Positions 24,717-33,320 of a stretch of DNA of 56,484 nucleotides are shown here, in pieces. The stretch lies in the NCBI GenBank assembly GCA_002362385.1, contig DEUB01000062.1, positions 1 through 56,484 of the forward strand. The letters run 5' to 3'. Below the pieces are notes generated by a model, which was given only the letters and a program-made list of their open reading frames with translations, did not search any database and was not told the DNA's origin. Position numbers and translations under genes: made by a program. The DNA comes from Lachnospiraceae bacterium UBA3273. Its GTDB lineage: Bacteria > Bacillota > Clostridia > Lachnospirales > Lachnospiraceae. Positions within the stretch are counted from its first letter, which is position 1. Each line of letters begins with the position of its first letter.

Positions 24717-25553
24717 TTAACCGGTTGCATTCTGCCTATGCCTCCTCATCCGCTCCTTTGCGCCGGCATTATGGACCTTTGTGGAACAGTCCCGGCAGTA
24801 AATAATGCGGTTGTTCGTTTTCTCCATAAGCCTCCGGCAGAGCTGACAGCGGATATATTGTTTGTTCCGACCGCGCTTTAAGCCGTAGTATTCTTTTACA
24901 AAATTTTGCATATGGCATTCTAAGCTTTTACAAAAATAGCTGATATAGAAGTTGTCTTCATTTATAAAGCTGTAAATGATTCCCGGGGCGTCATTTTCAA
25001 AGGCATCGATAAGCTTACAGTTTTGGAAGATTTTTAGTAAAGTTTTTTCTGTAAGCTTTTTATAGTCAGCCCAGGATAATTGCATTTTTGTTTTCTGATA
25101 AGCGGCTTTCAGAACTTCCGCCTTATTTATGGCGTCGTCGATGATGGCGGTCAGCTCATCCGCTTCCATATCCATACCGTGTATCCATTGATGGTAAAGA
25201 CGTTTGGGCGTATGTAACAGATCCATATAATCACGGTTCAGAATAACATCTTTATCAAAATGCCGGGTATACAGATTGTTGATCTTTTGCCTTATGAGGC
25301 TGCACCAGTCGGTTTCTTTTGTCATGGATCGATAGCCTTTATATTCAATTTCAGACCATTTGTTAAAAACTTGTCCAATTTCGGTGTTTCGCAGATCTTT
25401 TCTGATATAAAATCGGATTGTTTTGGTATAGGTCCGCCTCTTGTTTTCACAGGACCAGAGAGAGGTACAGAATTCCCTGAAAATTTCTTCTTTTTCTGTA
25501 TCCGATGCTGCATTTTTATAATCTTCCATTATTTCATATAAATACTGTTCCAT
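24717..25553 (-). CDS. helical protein with C-terminal zinc ribbon, partner of the polymerase gene
   Basis: A 278-residue protein; start 25,553 is chosen because AGAGG lies 9 bases upstream. Most of it is helical and rich in Lys and Tyr with no family I recognise. The C-terminal 40 residues hold CQLCRRLMEKTNNRIIYCRD followed by C, a CxxC-x(13)-CxxC zinc ribbon, then a basic tail (KERMRRHRQNATG). Such ends occur in DNA- or RNA-binding proteins. It overlaps the polymerase gene by about 20 bases, so the two are co-translated; a transcription cofactor role is plausible but unproven. Confidence 0.65.
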   Translation of the reverse strand: MEQYLYEIMEDYKNAASDTEKEEIFREFCTSLWSCENKRRTYTKTIRFYIRKDLRNTEIGQVFNKWSEIEYKGYRSMTKETDWCSLIRQKINNLYTRHFDKDVILNRDYMDLLHTPKRLYHQWIHGMDMEADELTAIIDDAINKAEVLKAAYQKTKMQLSWADYKKLTEKTLLKIFQNCKLIDAFENDAPGIIYSFINEDNFYISYFCKSLECHMQNFVKEYYGLKRGRNKQYIRCQLCRRLMEKTNNRIIYCRDCSTKVHNAGAKERMRRHRQNATG

Positions 25554-28167
25554 GGTCATCAGCCTCTTTCAACTCATAATATTTTCCAAGATATTCATAA
25601 GAACCGGAAGTTTTTTTAAAAACCTCCCTGATAGAAACGCTTTTTTCCTGATGGGAATTATTTTTTAAATTTTTTATGATATAGTCCCCGTAGCCGGCCC
25701 AGGCAAAAGCCTTGCTGATAGAAGGACTGGTATAGGAAACATGGATCACGTAGTTAGCTATAGTTTCCTCATCAAGGGAAAGAGCTGTCTGCAATTGTGA
25801 TTTAAAACGGTGGACGGTAAGCTCCATATCATATTTAAGACTTTCGCTATAGCCGTTTTCCTTTTGCAGATTTTTATATTTGCGGATCTCATCGGCATAT
25901 TTGTTGATATAACGGCGGACCATGCGGGTAACATTCTTGTCGGTAAGATCCAGGTCGTGGCAGCTTATCAGTTTATAAGTATTTTTTAAATGATCAAGGG
26001 AATTATCCCATAAAATATTTTTTCTTTCCCAGGCGCAGATATAGTCGCACAGCTCGTTCATGGGAGAGGGAGAGCGGTAAACATTAAGGGGAACCTTATC
26101 CTCTTTTGGCTCAATATGCCTGTTTTTTTCCAAGAGGGTTTTATATGTTTTTTGCTTTTCGGGATAGTTGTACAGCAAAAAGTATGGCAGTTGTTTTAAA
26201 TGCTTTTTTAATCCGGCGTTCATATGCCAACGGAAGCCGGTTTTTAAAAAATCAATTTCTTTTCCCTGAAAAATTCTGAGCAGGGAGGTATAATCGTCAT
26301 ACCGTTTTCGTATTTCCTGATTGTCCGTATACCGGTTTTCAATGCTGGTGGCCGCATTGGTTATTTCCCCGATCCGGCTGTCCCTGGTCATGATCTCATA
26401 TTCTACGATATTTTCTTTTGTATAAGGCACGGACAGAGCGGTGGCCTTGTCCGCAATATCGAGAACAACCGGCTTGTCGATCTTTGAGGAAATCAGGATC
26501 GGGTCATCGCAAAGAAAGAAAATATCGCCGTCAAAATCAGCGCCTCCCTGTCCGGGAGCGGATATATCGTACATATTGAACATGACGATGTCCTGGTCTT
26601 TAAAATGGCCGAACCATTTATCGATTATCTCGTTTTGAACGATTTTGATCTTGTTTACCTCTGACGGGTCTACCAATGGCGAACGAAAGGAGAGGATAGT
26701 GCCGCAATCTAAATTGGCGGTATACAGCTCGTTTTCACGAAGGCAGCCTACAGGGGGCAGTCCGGCCGCATATTGCAGATAGCCGATCATATCGCCTATG
26801 CCCGTATGGTAAAAGCCGGAACAGTAAATTTTTCCAACCTTTGCCTCGTCAATATATTTTTTTAATTTGCGGTACAAAAACTGCTTTATGGCGGGATCCT
26901 TAAGCATGGCCTTATTAATGAGCGCGGCTTCCAAATACCTGCTTTCAGGCTCGTGATCCTTCGAATTTGTAATGCCCATAAATTTATAAGTATAAAAAGG
27001 ATCCCCTTTTATTATTTTTTCAAAGAGTCCGGTGGTATATCCGGCCAGACTGATGATCCTGCCTTTGTGCTCCCCGGCGAGAATGTCGTAGTCCTCAAAG
27101 CTTTTGGTTTCATAACAATGAATATAATCAGGATTCCACAGATCAAGACATTGCAGATACTGGAAATTCATGCGCGTATATTTATTTAAGTTTTTTGTAT
27201 GATGGCTGTATTTGCTGATACCAAGCTTAAAATGATATTTGGAGAGGGTATCCGTATAGGCGCTCCACGCCCTGTTTTTGTATCTTTCAAAGAAAAGCCC
27301 GTGTCCCTTAAACATGGTAATGTTCCAGATACAGTCCACATCGTCTATGGGATGTTCATTGCCGTAAATATCCGTAATGGATTTAAAACCCCATTCCTTT
27401 AAAATTTTCTGGAAAGGAACATATACGGAAAATCCTTTCATAAAGGGAAGCCGGATCTGCATACCGACAGCGTCGTAGTCTAAATGAAGCTGTCTGCTGA
27501 TTTTTTGTGTAAAAGCGTATTCGTGGCAGCCACATCCGTCGAAGGGAGAAAGGGGAATGTTCCGACAGCCCTCCTCGACTTTTCTGGATTGATATCTGAC
27601 TTCTTTGCCGCTTTCTTTATCCTTAAAAGTTTCTTCCTTTTCCACCACATATTTGATGAGCTGGTTTTTCAGTTCTTTCTGATATTCCCCGACGATCACG
27701 ATATTCGGCATATAATCTTCGATCAAAGTACAGGAACTGAAAACTAAGCACCTTTGGGCTTCATATTTTGAAATAACGCATTCTTCCATGGGAAGGTCCA
27801 TTTGGGTAATTTTATAAAGTTTTTCAAAAATACTGTCACATACAAAAGCGGTAATGCCTTCTTTGGCCTGTGAACCCGATTTCCCGAAACGGGAATAATG
27901 AACGCCGTTATAAAAGAAACCGTTGGTCAAAACATGCCTCAAATCTTTTTCCTGATTTGGATTTTTCTTTGCCGTAACGAGAATTACTTCATTTATATGG
28001 GATGAACGGCTTCCCCGAAGTCTTTCTATCTGGTCAAAAAGAAGAGAAGTTTCCTGTGTGATAAAAAACCCTTTTTCTATTTCCTCATCGCGGCTCATAT
28101 TTATGTCAAAATCCTGACGGATCAATTCTTTTAAAGGCAGCTTGATCAGTGTGTATCTGTTTGACAT
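25534..28167 (-). CDS. two-barrel RNA polymerase (YonO / RdRP superfamily)
   Basis: An 877-residue protein behind AAGGAGG. Residues 540-553 read GGADFDGDIFFLCD: the DxDGD motif (544-548) that binds the catalytic metal in double-psi beta-barrel polymerases, in the context seen in eukaryotic RNA-dependent RNA polymerases and phage YonO. Upstream, LSFRSPLVDPSEVNKIKIV corresponds to the R-x-P...P-x-D/E element of that superfamily, and VGKIYCSGFYHTGIGD precedes it. Relatives are single-subunit DNA-dependent RNA polymerases (YonO of SPbeta, crAss-like phage enzymes). It probably transcribes element genes; an RNA-templated activity cannot be excluded. It is the largest gene of the control operon, followed by a zinc-ribbon gene. 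Confidence 0.88.
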   Translation of the reverse strand: MSNRYTLIKLPLKELIRQDFDINMSRDEEIEKGFFITQETSLLFDQIERLRGSRSSHINEVILVTAKKNPNQEKDLRHVLTNGFFYNGVHYSRFGKSGSQAKEGITAFVCDSIFEKLYKITQMDLPMEECVISKYEAQRCLVFSSCTLIEDYMPNIVIVGEYQKELKNQLIKYVVEKEETFKDKESGKEVRYQSRKVEEGCRNIPLSPFDGCGCHEYAFTQKISRQLHLDYDAVGMQIRLPFMKGFSVYVPFQKILKEWGFKSITDIYGNEHPIDDVDCIWNITMFKGHGLFFERYKNRAWSAYTDTLSKYHFKLGISKYSHHTKNLNKYTRMNFQYLQCLDLWNPDYIHCYETKSFEDYDILAGEHKGRIISLAGYTTGLFEKIIKGDPFYTYKFMGITNSKDHEPESRYLEAALINKAMLKDPAIKQFLYRKLKKYIDEAKVGKIYCSGFYHTGIGDMIGYLQYAAGLPPVGCLRENELYTANLDCGTILSFRSPLVDPSEVNKIKIVQNEIIDKWFGHFKDQDIVMFNMYDISAPGQGGADFDGDIFFLCDDPILISSKIDKPVVLDIADKATALSVPYTKENIVEYEIMTRDSRIGEITNAATSIENRYTDNQEIRKRYDDYTSLLRIFQGKEIDFLKTGFRWHMNAGLKKHLKQLPYFLLYNYPEKQKTYKTLLEKNRHIEPKEDKVPLNVYRSPSPMNELCDYICAWERKNILWDNSLDHLKNTYKLISCHDLDLTDKNVTRMVRRYINKYADEIRKYKNLQKENGYSESLKYDMELTVHRFKSQLQTALSLDEETIANYVIHVSYTSPSISKAFAWAGYGDYIIKNLKNNSHQEKSVSIREVFKKTSGSYEYLGKYYELKEADDHGTVFI

Positions 28168-28565
28168 AAGGACACCTCCTTTTTCTTTTCGCAGTCTAAA
28201 ATCCTGTTTGCGGTTTCTAAACGCCGTTTTTCAAACAGAGCGTTTCCTTCATCAAAACATGCACAGATATATTCATAGTCCTCTATGTAAGGGGAAAAGA
28301 AACCTGATAAAAGCCCCTGTTCAACAATACGGCAAATATTCTTTTTTATGGTTTCTTTTGTTCCGCTGATAAACTGGGTGTCGATCTCCTTTGAAATAAC
28401 GGCGTGTCTTAATGGAATATCTGTTCTTTTCAGCCACATGGAAAGGGAGTATTTATTCTCGTCCTTATTATAATGGTAGGTACATTCTACGGAATAATTT
28501 TGATAATCACAGTTTTCCGTCAATTCAATTTCAATGGTATAGCCTTTATTTTTGTAAGCCCGCAT
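28146..28565 (-). CDS. unknown protein upstream of the RNA polymerase gene
   Basis: A 139-residue protein. GGGAGG sits 7 bases before ATG 28,565, which decides this start over a frame that begins further upstream. The N-terminal half is beta-rich (KGYTIEIELTENCDYQNYSV; EYTYHYNKDENKYSL type), the C-terminal half helical (SGTKETIKKNICRIVEQGLL). It resembles small phage early proteins but matches no family I know. It overlaps the polymerase start by 22 bases. Confidence 0.6.
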   Translation of the reverse strand: MRAYKNKGYTIEIELTENCDYQNYSVECTYHYNKDENKYSLSMWLKRTDIPLRHAVISKEIDTQFISGTKETIKKNICRIVEQGLLSGFFSPYIEDYEYICACFDEGNALFEKRRLETANRILDCEKKKEVSLCQTDTH

Positions 28566-28761
28566 ATTCATTCCTCCCGATTCTGTTTTGGATATTTTGA
28601 CGGCATTGCTCGTCAAAGCGCTTATCGCCGGCAATCCTTGATGCTGTCATGGAAAAATTCTGATTCTTTTTTCCATGCCATTCCGTCTCAAAATCCGACG
28701 GATAAATGATGCCTCCAAAGCGTGTATGGTCCGGTCTGCAAAAATCTGTTCTTAACATCAT
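28546..28761 (-). CDS. small unknown protein, first gene of the polymerase operon
   Basis: A 71-residue protein starting MMLRTDFCRPDHTRFGGIIY after GGGAGG (9 bases). Basic, no membrane segment, no known domain; contains two Cys. It overlaps the next gene by 20 bases. As the first gene facing the SOS-box region it could be an early regulator, but there is no direct evidence. Confidence 0.5.
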   Translation of the reverse strand: MMLRTDFCRPDHTRFGGIIYPSDFETEWHGKKNQNFSMTASRIAGDKRFDEQCRQNIQNRIGRNEYAGLQK

Positions 28762-28842
28762 GTTTTTGATCCTCCCTGTGTGATGTCTGTTTCGTGGGTA
28801 CAATAACTACTTCTCTTTTTTTCTCTTTCTCACTCCAAAACA

Positions 28843-28888
28843 GAACAAGTGTTCGAAGAAAGAGATTGACAAATGCGAACATATGTTC
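28843..28888. promoter_or_regulatory. two LexA (SOS) boxes in the divergent control region
   Basis: GAACAAGTGTTC (28,843-28,854) and CGAACATATGTTC (28,876-28,888) both match the Gram-positive LexA/DinR operator GAAC-N4-GTTC. The second lies between -35 and -10 of the sigma/DUF262 promoter; the first faces the polymerase operon. Together they predict repression by LexA and induction by DNA damage. Confidence 0.85.
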
Positions 28889-28894
28889 TATATT
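28866..28894 (+). promoter_or_regulatory. sigma-A promoter of the sigma/DUF262 gene
   Basis: TTGACA (28,866-28,871), 17-base spacer, TATATT (28,889-28,894). The spacer is almost filled by a LexA box, so repressor binding would block RNA polymerase. The gene starts about 70 bases downstream with AAGGGGGG before the ATG. Confidence 0.88.
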
Positions 28895-28962
28895 TATTGT
28901 TACAGGAAGAATATGGAAGTTTTTGAAAAAATCTTTTAAAAGAAAAAGGGGGGAATTGTTTT

Positions 28963-30708
28963 ATGGAAGAACTGTTAAATGCATATTATGAAAATAATGC
29001 CCAAAAACTTCGGAAAATGGTGGATAAGATCTTAGCAAACTTTGGCGGGTTATGCCACAAGGATTATCAGGATTTTTATTCCATTGCAAATGAGGTTTTT
29101 ACAAAGGCTTTATTTCAATATGATAAAAAGAGGCCTTTTGACGGATTTTTATATTCCTGTCTGTGCAATAAGATCAAGTCCGAAATAACGGCGAGAAACA
29201 GGCAAAAGAGAAAAGGAGCGGATAAAGACAATCCGGTCGATCTTATTTCAATGGATACGCCGGTTGACGCATATGATCTTTGCGTTATCGGAGATCTGAT
29301 TCCGTCCGATTTCACAATAGAAGCCGCCCTGCCCAAAGAGCTTGGCGGTTTTGGGGACCAAAGAATAGAGGAATATCTCAGACACTTATCAAAAGTCCAA
29401 AGACAGATCCTTGAAATGAAAATGGATGATATGCCCGTTTCTGTGATAAGGGAGAAACTGGGCCTTACCGGAAAGCAATACGACAGGCACATGATGGCCA
29501 TAAGAGCCTATGAGAATACCAGGTATTTATTCAGGGACGTGGACAGTGCGGGGAACTTTACAAAGGAGGAGACTACGGAGATGGAAGGTATTATGACGAC
29601 AACATCAGAAAAAACTAAAAACACAAGCTATGCCGTTTCGGCGATCAGCAAAAAATTAAGCAGGCATCAGCTTAGGGATAACCATGTTTTACAGCGGAGC
29701 AGCGGTCAATGGAACAATTATTATAAGAGCGAGCTGATCGCAGATATTTTACAGGGAAAATCTCTGACACAGATCATAATTTCGGAAGAGATCAAGGACG
29801 GCATTACCATGTACTGGCTCATTGACGGCAAACAGCGCTGTACCAATATTGACAATTATTTACATGACGGATTTGCCATTTCCAAAAACGTCCAGCGCTA
29901 TCAGATCGAATACCAGACCTTTAAGAAGGATAAAAACGGAAGGGATGTGCTCAATAAGGACGGCTTTCCCATACCGGAACAAAAGGTTTTTGATATACGA
30001 AACAAAAAGTTTTCCCAGCTTCCCGAAGAATTGAGGGACCAGTTTCTGGAATATCAGATTCCCGCCATGCTCAATTTAAATTGCAGCAAAAAGGAGATCG
30101 CTTATGATATAGCCCGTTTTAACCGCTGCAGGCCCATGACGGTTGCCCAGAACGGGTGGACGGGCTTAGATGAAGACTTTGCGCAGCTGGTGGACAATAT
30201 TTTAAAAATGGAATTCTTCCAGGCGGACTCCGGGATCAGCGCATACAGGGAAAGCAATTTAAAATCCGGTATGATGCGCAGGATGATCGTGGAAAGCGTT
30301 ATGGCCATCAACTACTTAGACAGCTACAACAAGGATTTCAGGAAAATGTGCGAATATTTATCAAAGGAAGCCAATGACGCCGTCTTTACCGATTTTTATT
30401 CTTTGATAGAGAGGCTTGGCAGTATTTCGGACAAGCGGATCGCCGATGTCTTCAATATAAAGGATTCTTTTTTGTGGTTCGCCTTATTTGACAGATTTAC
30501 AAAGCTGGATATAGAGGATAAAAAATTTGTGGATTTTGTGCTCCGGTTTAAGGAAAAGCTGCATAGTAAAACGGTAAAGGGGGTCAGCTATGACCAGCTC
30601 GATGAAAGAAGCACAAAGGATAAAAGCATTGTGATCGGAAAACTGAACTGCCTGGAAACTCTTATGAAAAATTATTTTAAAATTGCTATATTTTCCATTC
30701 CATGCTAA
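28963..30708 (+). CDS. sigma factor-like protein fused to a DUF262 (ParB/Srx-like) domain
   Basis: A 581-residue protein. Residues 1-100 look like sigma-70 region 2 (CHKDYQDFYSIANEVFTKAL; LYSCLCNKIKSEITARNRQK), and about 140-190 like region 4 with a helix-turn-helix (LSKVQRQILEMKMDDMPVSV; REKLGLTGKQYDRHMMAIRA). From about 225 a DUF262 domain follows with WLIDGKQRCTNI, the DGQQR-type motif of ParB/Srx-fold nucleotide-handling enzymes such as GmrS. An in-frame ATG at 29,581 (residue 207) has AGGAGG 11 bases upstream, so the DUF262 part may also be made alone. It could direct polymerase to element promoters; the nuclease or nucleotidase role is inference. Confidence 0.85.
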   Translation: MEELLNAYYENNAQKLRKMVDKILANFGGLCHKDYQDFYSIANEVFTKALFQYDKKRPFDGFLYSCLCNKIKSEITARNRQKRKGADKDNPVDLISMDTPVDAYDLCVIGDLIPSDFTIEAALPKELGGFGDQRIEEYLRHLSKVQRQILEMKMDDMPVSVIREKLGLTGKQYDRHMMAIRAYENTRYLFRDVDSAGNFTKEETTEMEGIMTTTSEKTKNTSYAVSAISKKLSRHQLRDNHVLQRSSGQWNNYYKSELIADILQGKSLTQIIISEEIKDGITMYWLIDGKQRCTNIDNYLHDGFAISKNVQRYQIEYQTFKKDKNGRDVLNKDGFPIPEQKVFDIRNKKFSQLPEELRDQFLEYQIPAMLNLNCSKKEIAYDIARFNRCRPMTVAQNGWTGLDEDFAQLVDNILKMEFFQADSGISAYRESNLKSGMMRRMIVESVMAINYLDSYNKDFRKMCEYLSKEANDAVFTDFYSLIERLGSISDKRIADVFNIKDSFLWFALFDRFTKLDIEDKKFVDFVLRFKEKLHSKTVKGVSYDQLDERSTKDKSIVIGKLNCLETLMKNYFKIAIFSIPC

Positions 30709-30841
30709 AATTTCTAATGTCAGATCATGAAATTTTGTACGTACGGCTGTACGCTTTTATGAAAGGCTGTATATCTTATGTGAGACAGTAAGAAGTATGA
30801 AGCGGCAGTTTTGTATGCTTTTGTGAAAGGCGGTACATTTT
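30709..30841 (+). other. right boundary region with imperfect direct repeats
   Basis: After an AAAATTTC/GAAATTTT hairpin (weak terminator, 30,708-30,739) come two similar units, GTACGCTTTTATGAAAGGC (from 30,751) and GTATGCTTTTGTGAAAGGC (from 30,815), spaced about 63 bases. The second provides the ribosome binding site of the next gene. No integration site homologous to the tRNA end is visible. Confidence 0.5.
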
Positions 30842-32257
30842 ATGGATAGAACATATGAAAACCGGTACGATGTCATTATCATCGGTGCGGGACCCGGCGG
30901 CATATTCTGCGCCTACGAACTCCTCGAGAAGAAGCCGGATCTAAAGGTATTGATGATTGAAAAGGGGAGGAGCATCGAGCAGAGAACCTGTCCTAAGAGA
31001 GTAACCAAGCAGTGTGTGGGCTGTAAGCCCTGTTCCATTACAACGGGCTTTGCAGGGGCAGGCGCTTTTTCCGACGGGAAATTATCCCTTTCCCCCGATG
31101 TGGGCGGGAATCTCCCAAAGATATTAGGATATGATAAGACCATAGAATTAATAGGAGAATCCGACAGCATTTATCTAAAATTCGGTGCGGATGCAAACGT
31201 ATACGGAGTGGATAAGGAAAAGGAGATCAGAAAGATCCGTAAGAAGGCCATTAACGCCAACCTAAAGCTTGTGGAGTGCCCCATCCGGCATCTGGGAACA
31301 GAGGAAGGCTATAAGATATACAAGAAGCTTCAAAAGCATCTGGAGGATAAGGGCGCATCCCTTTTGTTCCAGACCATGGTGGAACAGATCCTGGTGGAGG
31401 ACGGCAGAGCTGTGGGCGTTGTAACAGATAAAGGCGAGAGCTTTTATGCAAAGGAGATCGTCTCCGCAGTAGGCCGGGAAGGCGCCGACTGGTTTAAGGA
31501 TAAGTGTGAGGAGATCGGGATCGAAACCACGCCGGGCACTGTAGATGTGGGCGTCAGGGTGGAAGTGCGGGATGAGGTCATGCAGTTTTTAAATGAAAAC
31601 CTCTATGAGGCTAAGCTGATCTACCATACCCCTACCTTTGACGATAAGGTGCGTACCTTCTGTACCAACCCTTCAGGAGAGGTTGCCACGGAATATTATG
31701 AAAACGGCCTTGCGGTGGTAAACGGTCACGCTTATAAGTCCAAGGAGTACAAGACGGATAATACCAATTTTGCCATCCTTGTTTCCAAGAATTTTACAAA
31801 GCCTTTTAAAACGCCTATTGAATACGGGAAACAGATTGCCCAGCTTTCCAATATGCTCTGCGGCGGGAAGGTTTTGGTGCAGACCTTCGGCGATTTTAAG
31901 AGAGGCAGGAGGACCACGGAGGAAAGGTTATGCAGGAATAACCTGATCCCCACCTTAAAGGATGCGGTGCCGGGAGATTTATCCCTTGTATTTCCGCACC
32001 GTATTATGGTGGATATAGAAGAGATGTTAGAGGCCCTGGATAAGATCACACCGGGAATCGCGGCGGACGAGACCCTTTTGTATGGCGTAGAGGTTAAATT
32101 CTACAGTAACAGGGTTGTTGTAAACGAGGATTTTGAGACCAGCATTGCAGGGCTTCGTGCCATCGGGGACGGAGCAGGAGTTACCCGTGGCTTACAGCAG
32201 GCGTCGGCAAACGGTATCAGTGTTGCAAGGAGTATTTTAAAAGCATATGAGAAATAA
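30842..32257 (+). CDS. FAD-dependent oxidoreductase (COG2509-type)
   Basis: A 471-residue flavoprotein. The N-terminus YDVIIIGAGPGGIFCAYELL is a Rossmann FAD-binding motif. A Cys-rich stretch (CPKRVTKQCVGCKPC) follows near residue 50, then TTGFAGAGAFSDGKLSLSP, the signature of the FAD-dependent dehydrogenase group COG2509. The C-terminal IAGLRAIGDGAGVTRGLQQA closes the FAD site. The substrate is unknown. First chromosomal gene right of the element; it overlaps the next gene by 11 bases. Confidence 0.9.
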   Translation: MDRTYENRYDVIIIGAGPGGIFCAYELLEKKPDLKVLMIEKGRSIEQRTCPKRVTKQCVGCKPCSITTGFAGAGAFSDGKLSLSPDVGGNLPKILGYDKTIELIGESDSIYLKFGADANVYGVDKEKEIRKIRKKAINANLKLVECPIRHLGTEEGYKIYKKLQKHLEDKGASLLFQTMVEQILVEDGRAVGVVTDKGESFYAKEIVSAVGREGADWFKDKCEEIGIETTPGTVDVGVRVEVRDEVMQFLNENLYEAKLIYHTPTFDDKVRTFCTNPSGEVATEYYENGLAVVNGHAYKSKEYKTDNTNFAILVSKNFTKPFKTPIEYGKQIAQLSNMLCGGKVLVQTFGDFKRGRRTTEERLCRNNLIPTLKDAVPGDLSLVFPHRIMVDIEEMLEALDKITPGIAADETLLYGVEVKFYSNRVVVNEDFETSIAGLRAIGDGAGVTRGLQQASANGISVARSILKAYEK

Positions 32258-33290
32258 AAAATTAATTATACCGGCATTGCTGCTTTTGGGACTTTTGTTG
32301 CTTTGCGCATGTGGAAAGAATGAAGAGGACAGCGTAAAACCGGACAAAAGCGATACGGTTACCCAGATCGTATTGACCACGGGATTTGAAAAGGATGAAG
32401 TGTTCAGGATCGGAAGCAGCTCCTGCCACATGAGTGAATTTATGGTTTACCTGACCAATATCCAGAACCGTTACGAGGCAGTATATGGAAGCCAGATATG
32501 GAGCGTTTCCAGCAATGGGATCTCCATGGAGAGCAGGATCAAGGATACGGTCGCAGCAAGGATCGCCCAGGTCAAGACCATGAACCTTTTGGCAGTCCAG
32601 TATCAGGTTACCTTGACGGATGAAGAAGAAAAGCTGGTTTCACAGGCTGCCGCGGAGTATTATCAGTCATTGAATGCTGATGAAATAAGGTCCATGAATG
32701 TGACGGAGGAACTGCTTTTACAAATGTATCGGGAATATGTTATTGCCCATAAGGTGTATGAGTATATTATCCGGGATATCAATCCGGAGATCAGTGACGA
32801 CGAAGCCAGGAGCGTTACCGTGGACTGGATATTTATAAGATCCCAGGAGGAAGATGCGGAAAAGAAAGAACTGGCGGAGGAACTTAGAAGGAGGCTTTTG
32901 GAAGGCGAGGATTTTTATACGCTGGCGCTTTCCTACAGCGATGATAAAGCGGTTACCCATTCTTTTGGAAAAGGCGCGGTAGACAGCGCGGTAGAGGAAT
33001 GTGCCTTTAATCTTGCCGTGGATGAAACGGGAGAGGTTATAAAGGGAGAAGAAGGATACTACATTATCCATTGCGTCAGCACGCTGGATCGGAAGGAAAC
33101 GGATGCCAATAAAGAAAAGATCATTACCCGCAGAAAGAAAGAAGCCTTTAACGAGGTCTATGGAACCTTTGCGGAAAGCCAGATCCGTCAGATGAATGAG
33201 GAATTATGGGAAAATATTTTTATGGTCCATGAAGAACAGGTAACGACCAGCAGCTTTTTTGATATTTATGAAAAGTATTTTTCGGAATAG
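32247..33290 (+). CDS. lipoprotein peptidyl-prolyl isomerase (PrsA/SurA-like)
   Basis: A 347-residue protein with a lipoprotein signal (hydrophobic core and lipobox LCAC, modified Cys at 22). Residues 45-180 form a SurA-type helical chaperone part. A parvulin (PpiC) domain covers about 185-285: SVTVDWIFIRSQEEDAEKKE, FYTLALSYSDDKAV, and GEEGYYIIHCVSTLD. Such foldases help secreted proteins fold outside the membrane. The gene overlaps the FAD oxidoreductase gene and ends before a terminator. Confidence 0.88.
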   Translation: MRNKKLIIPALLLLGLLLLCACGKNEEDSVKPDKSDTVTQIVLTTGFEKDEVFRIGSSSCHMSEFMVYLTNIQNRYEAVYGSQIWSVSSNGISMESRIKDTVAARIAQVKTMNLLAVQYQVTLTDEEEKLVSQAAAEYYQSLNADEIRSMNVTEELLLQMYREYVIAHKVYEYIIRDINPEISDDEARSVTVDWIFIRSQEEDAEKKELAEELRRRLLEGEDFYTLALSYSDDKAVTHSFGKGAVDSAVEECAFNLAVDETGEVIKGEEGYYIIHCVSTLDRKETDANKEKIITRRKKEAFNEVYGTFAESQIRQMNEELWENIFMVHEEQVTTSSFFDIYEKYFSE

Positions 33291-33320
33291 ACTGCGATTT
33301 ATAAAAATTTAAGAATTGGA

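Noticed and set aside
30709..30841. attR matching the 3' end of tRNA-Trp
   Set aside because: No copy of TTCCTCTGC or the T arm was found in this region.
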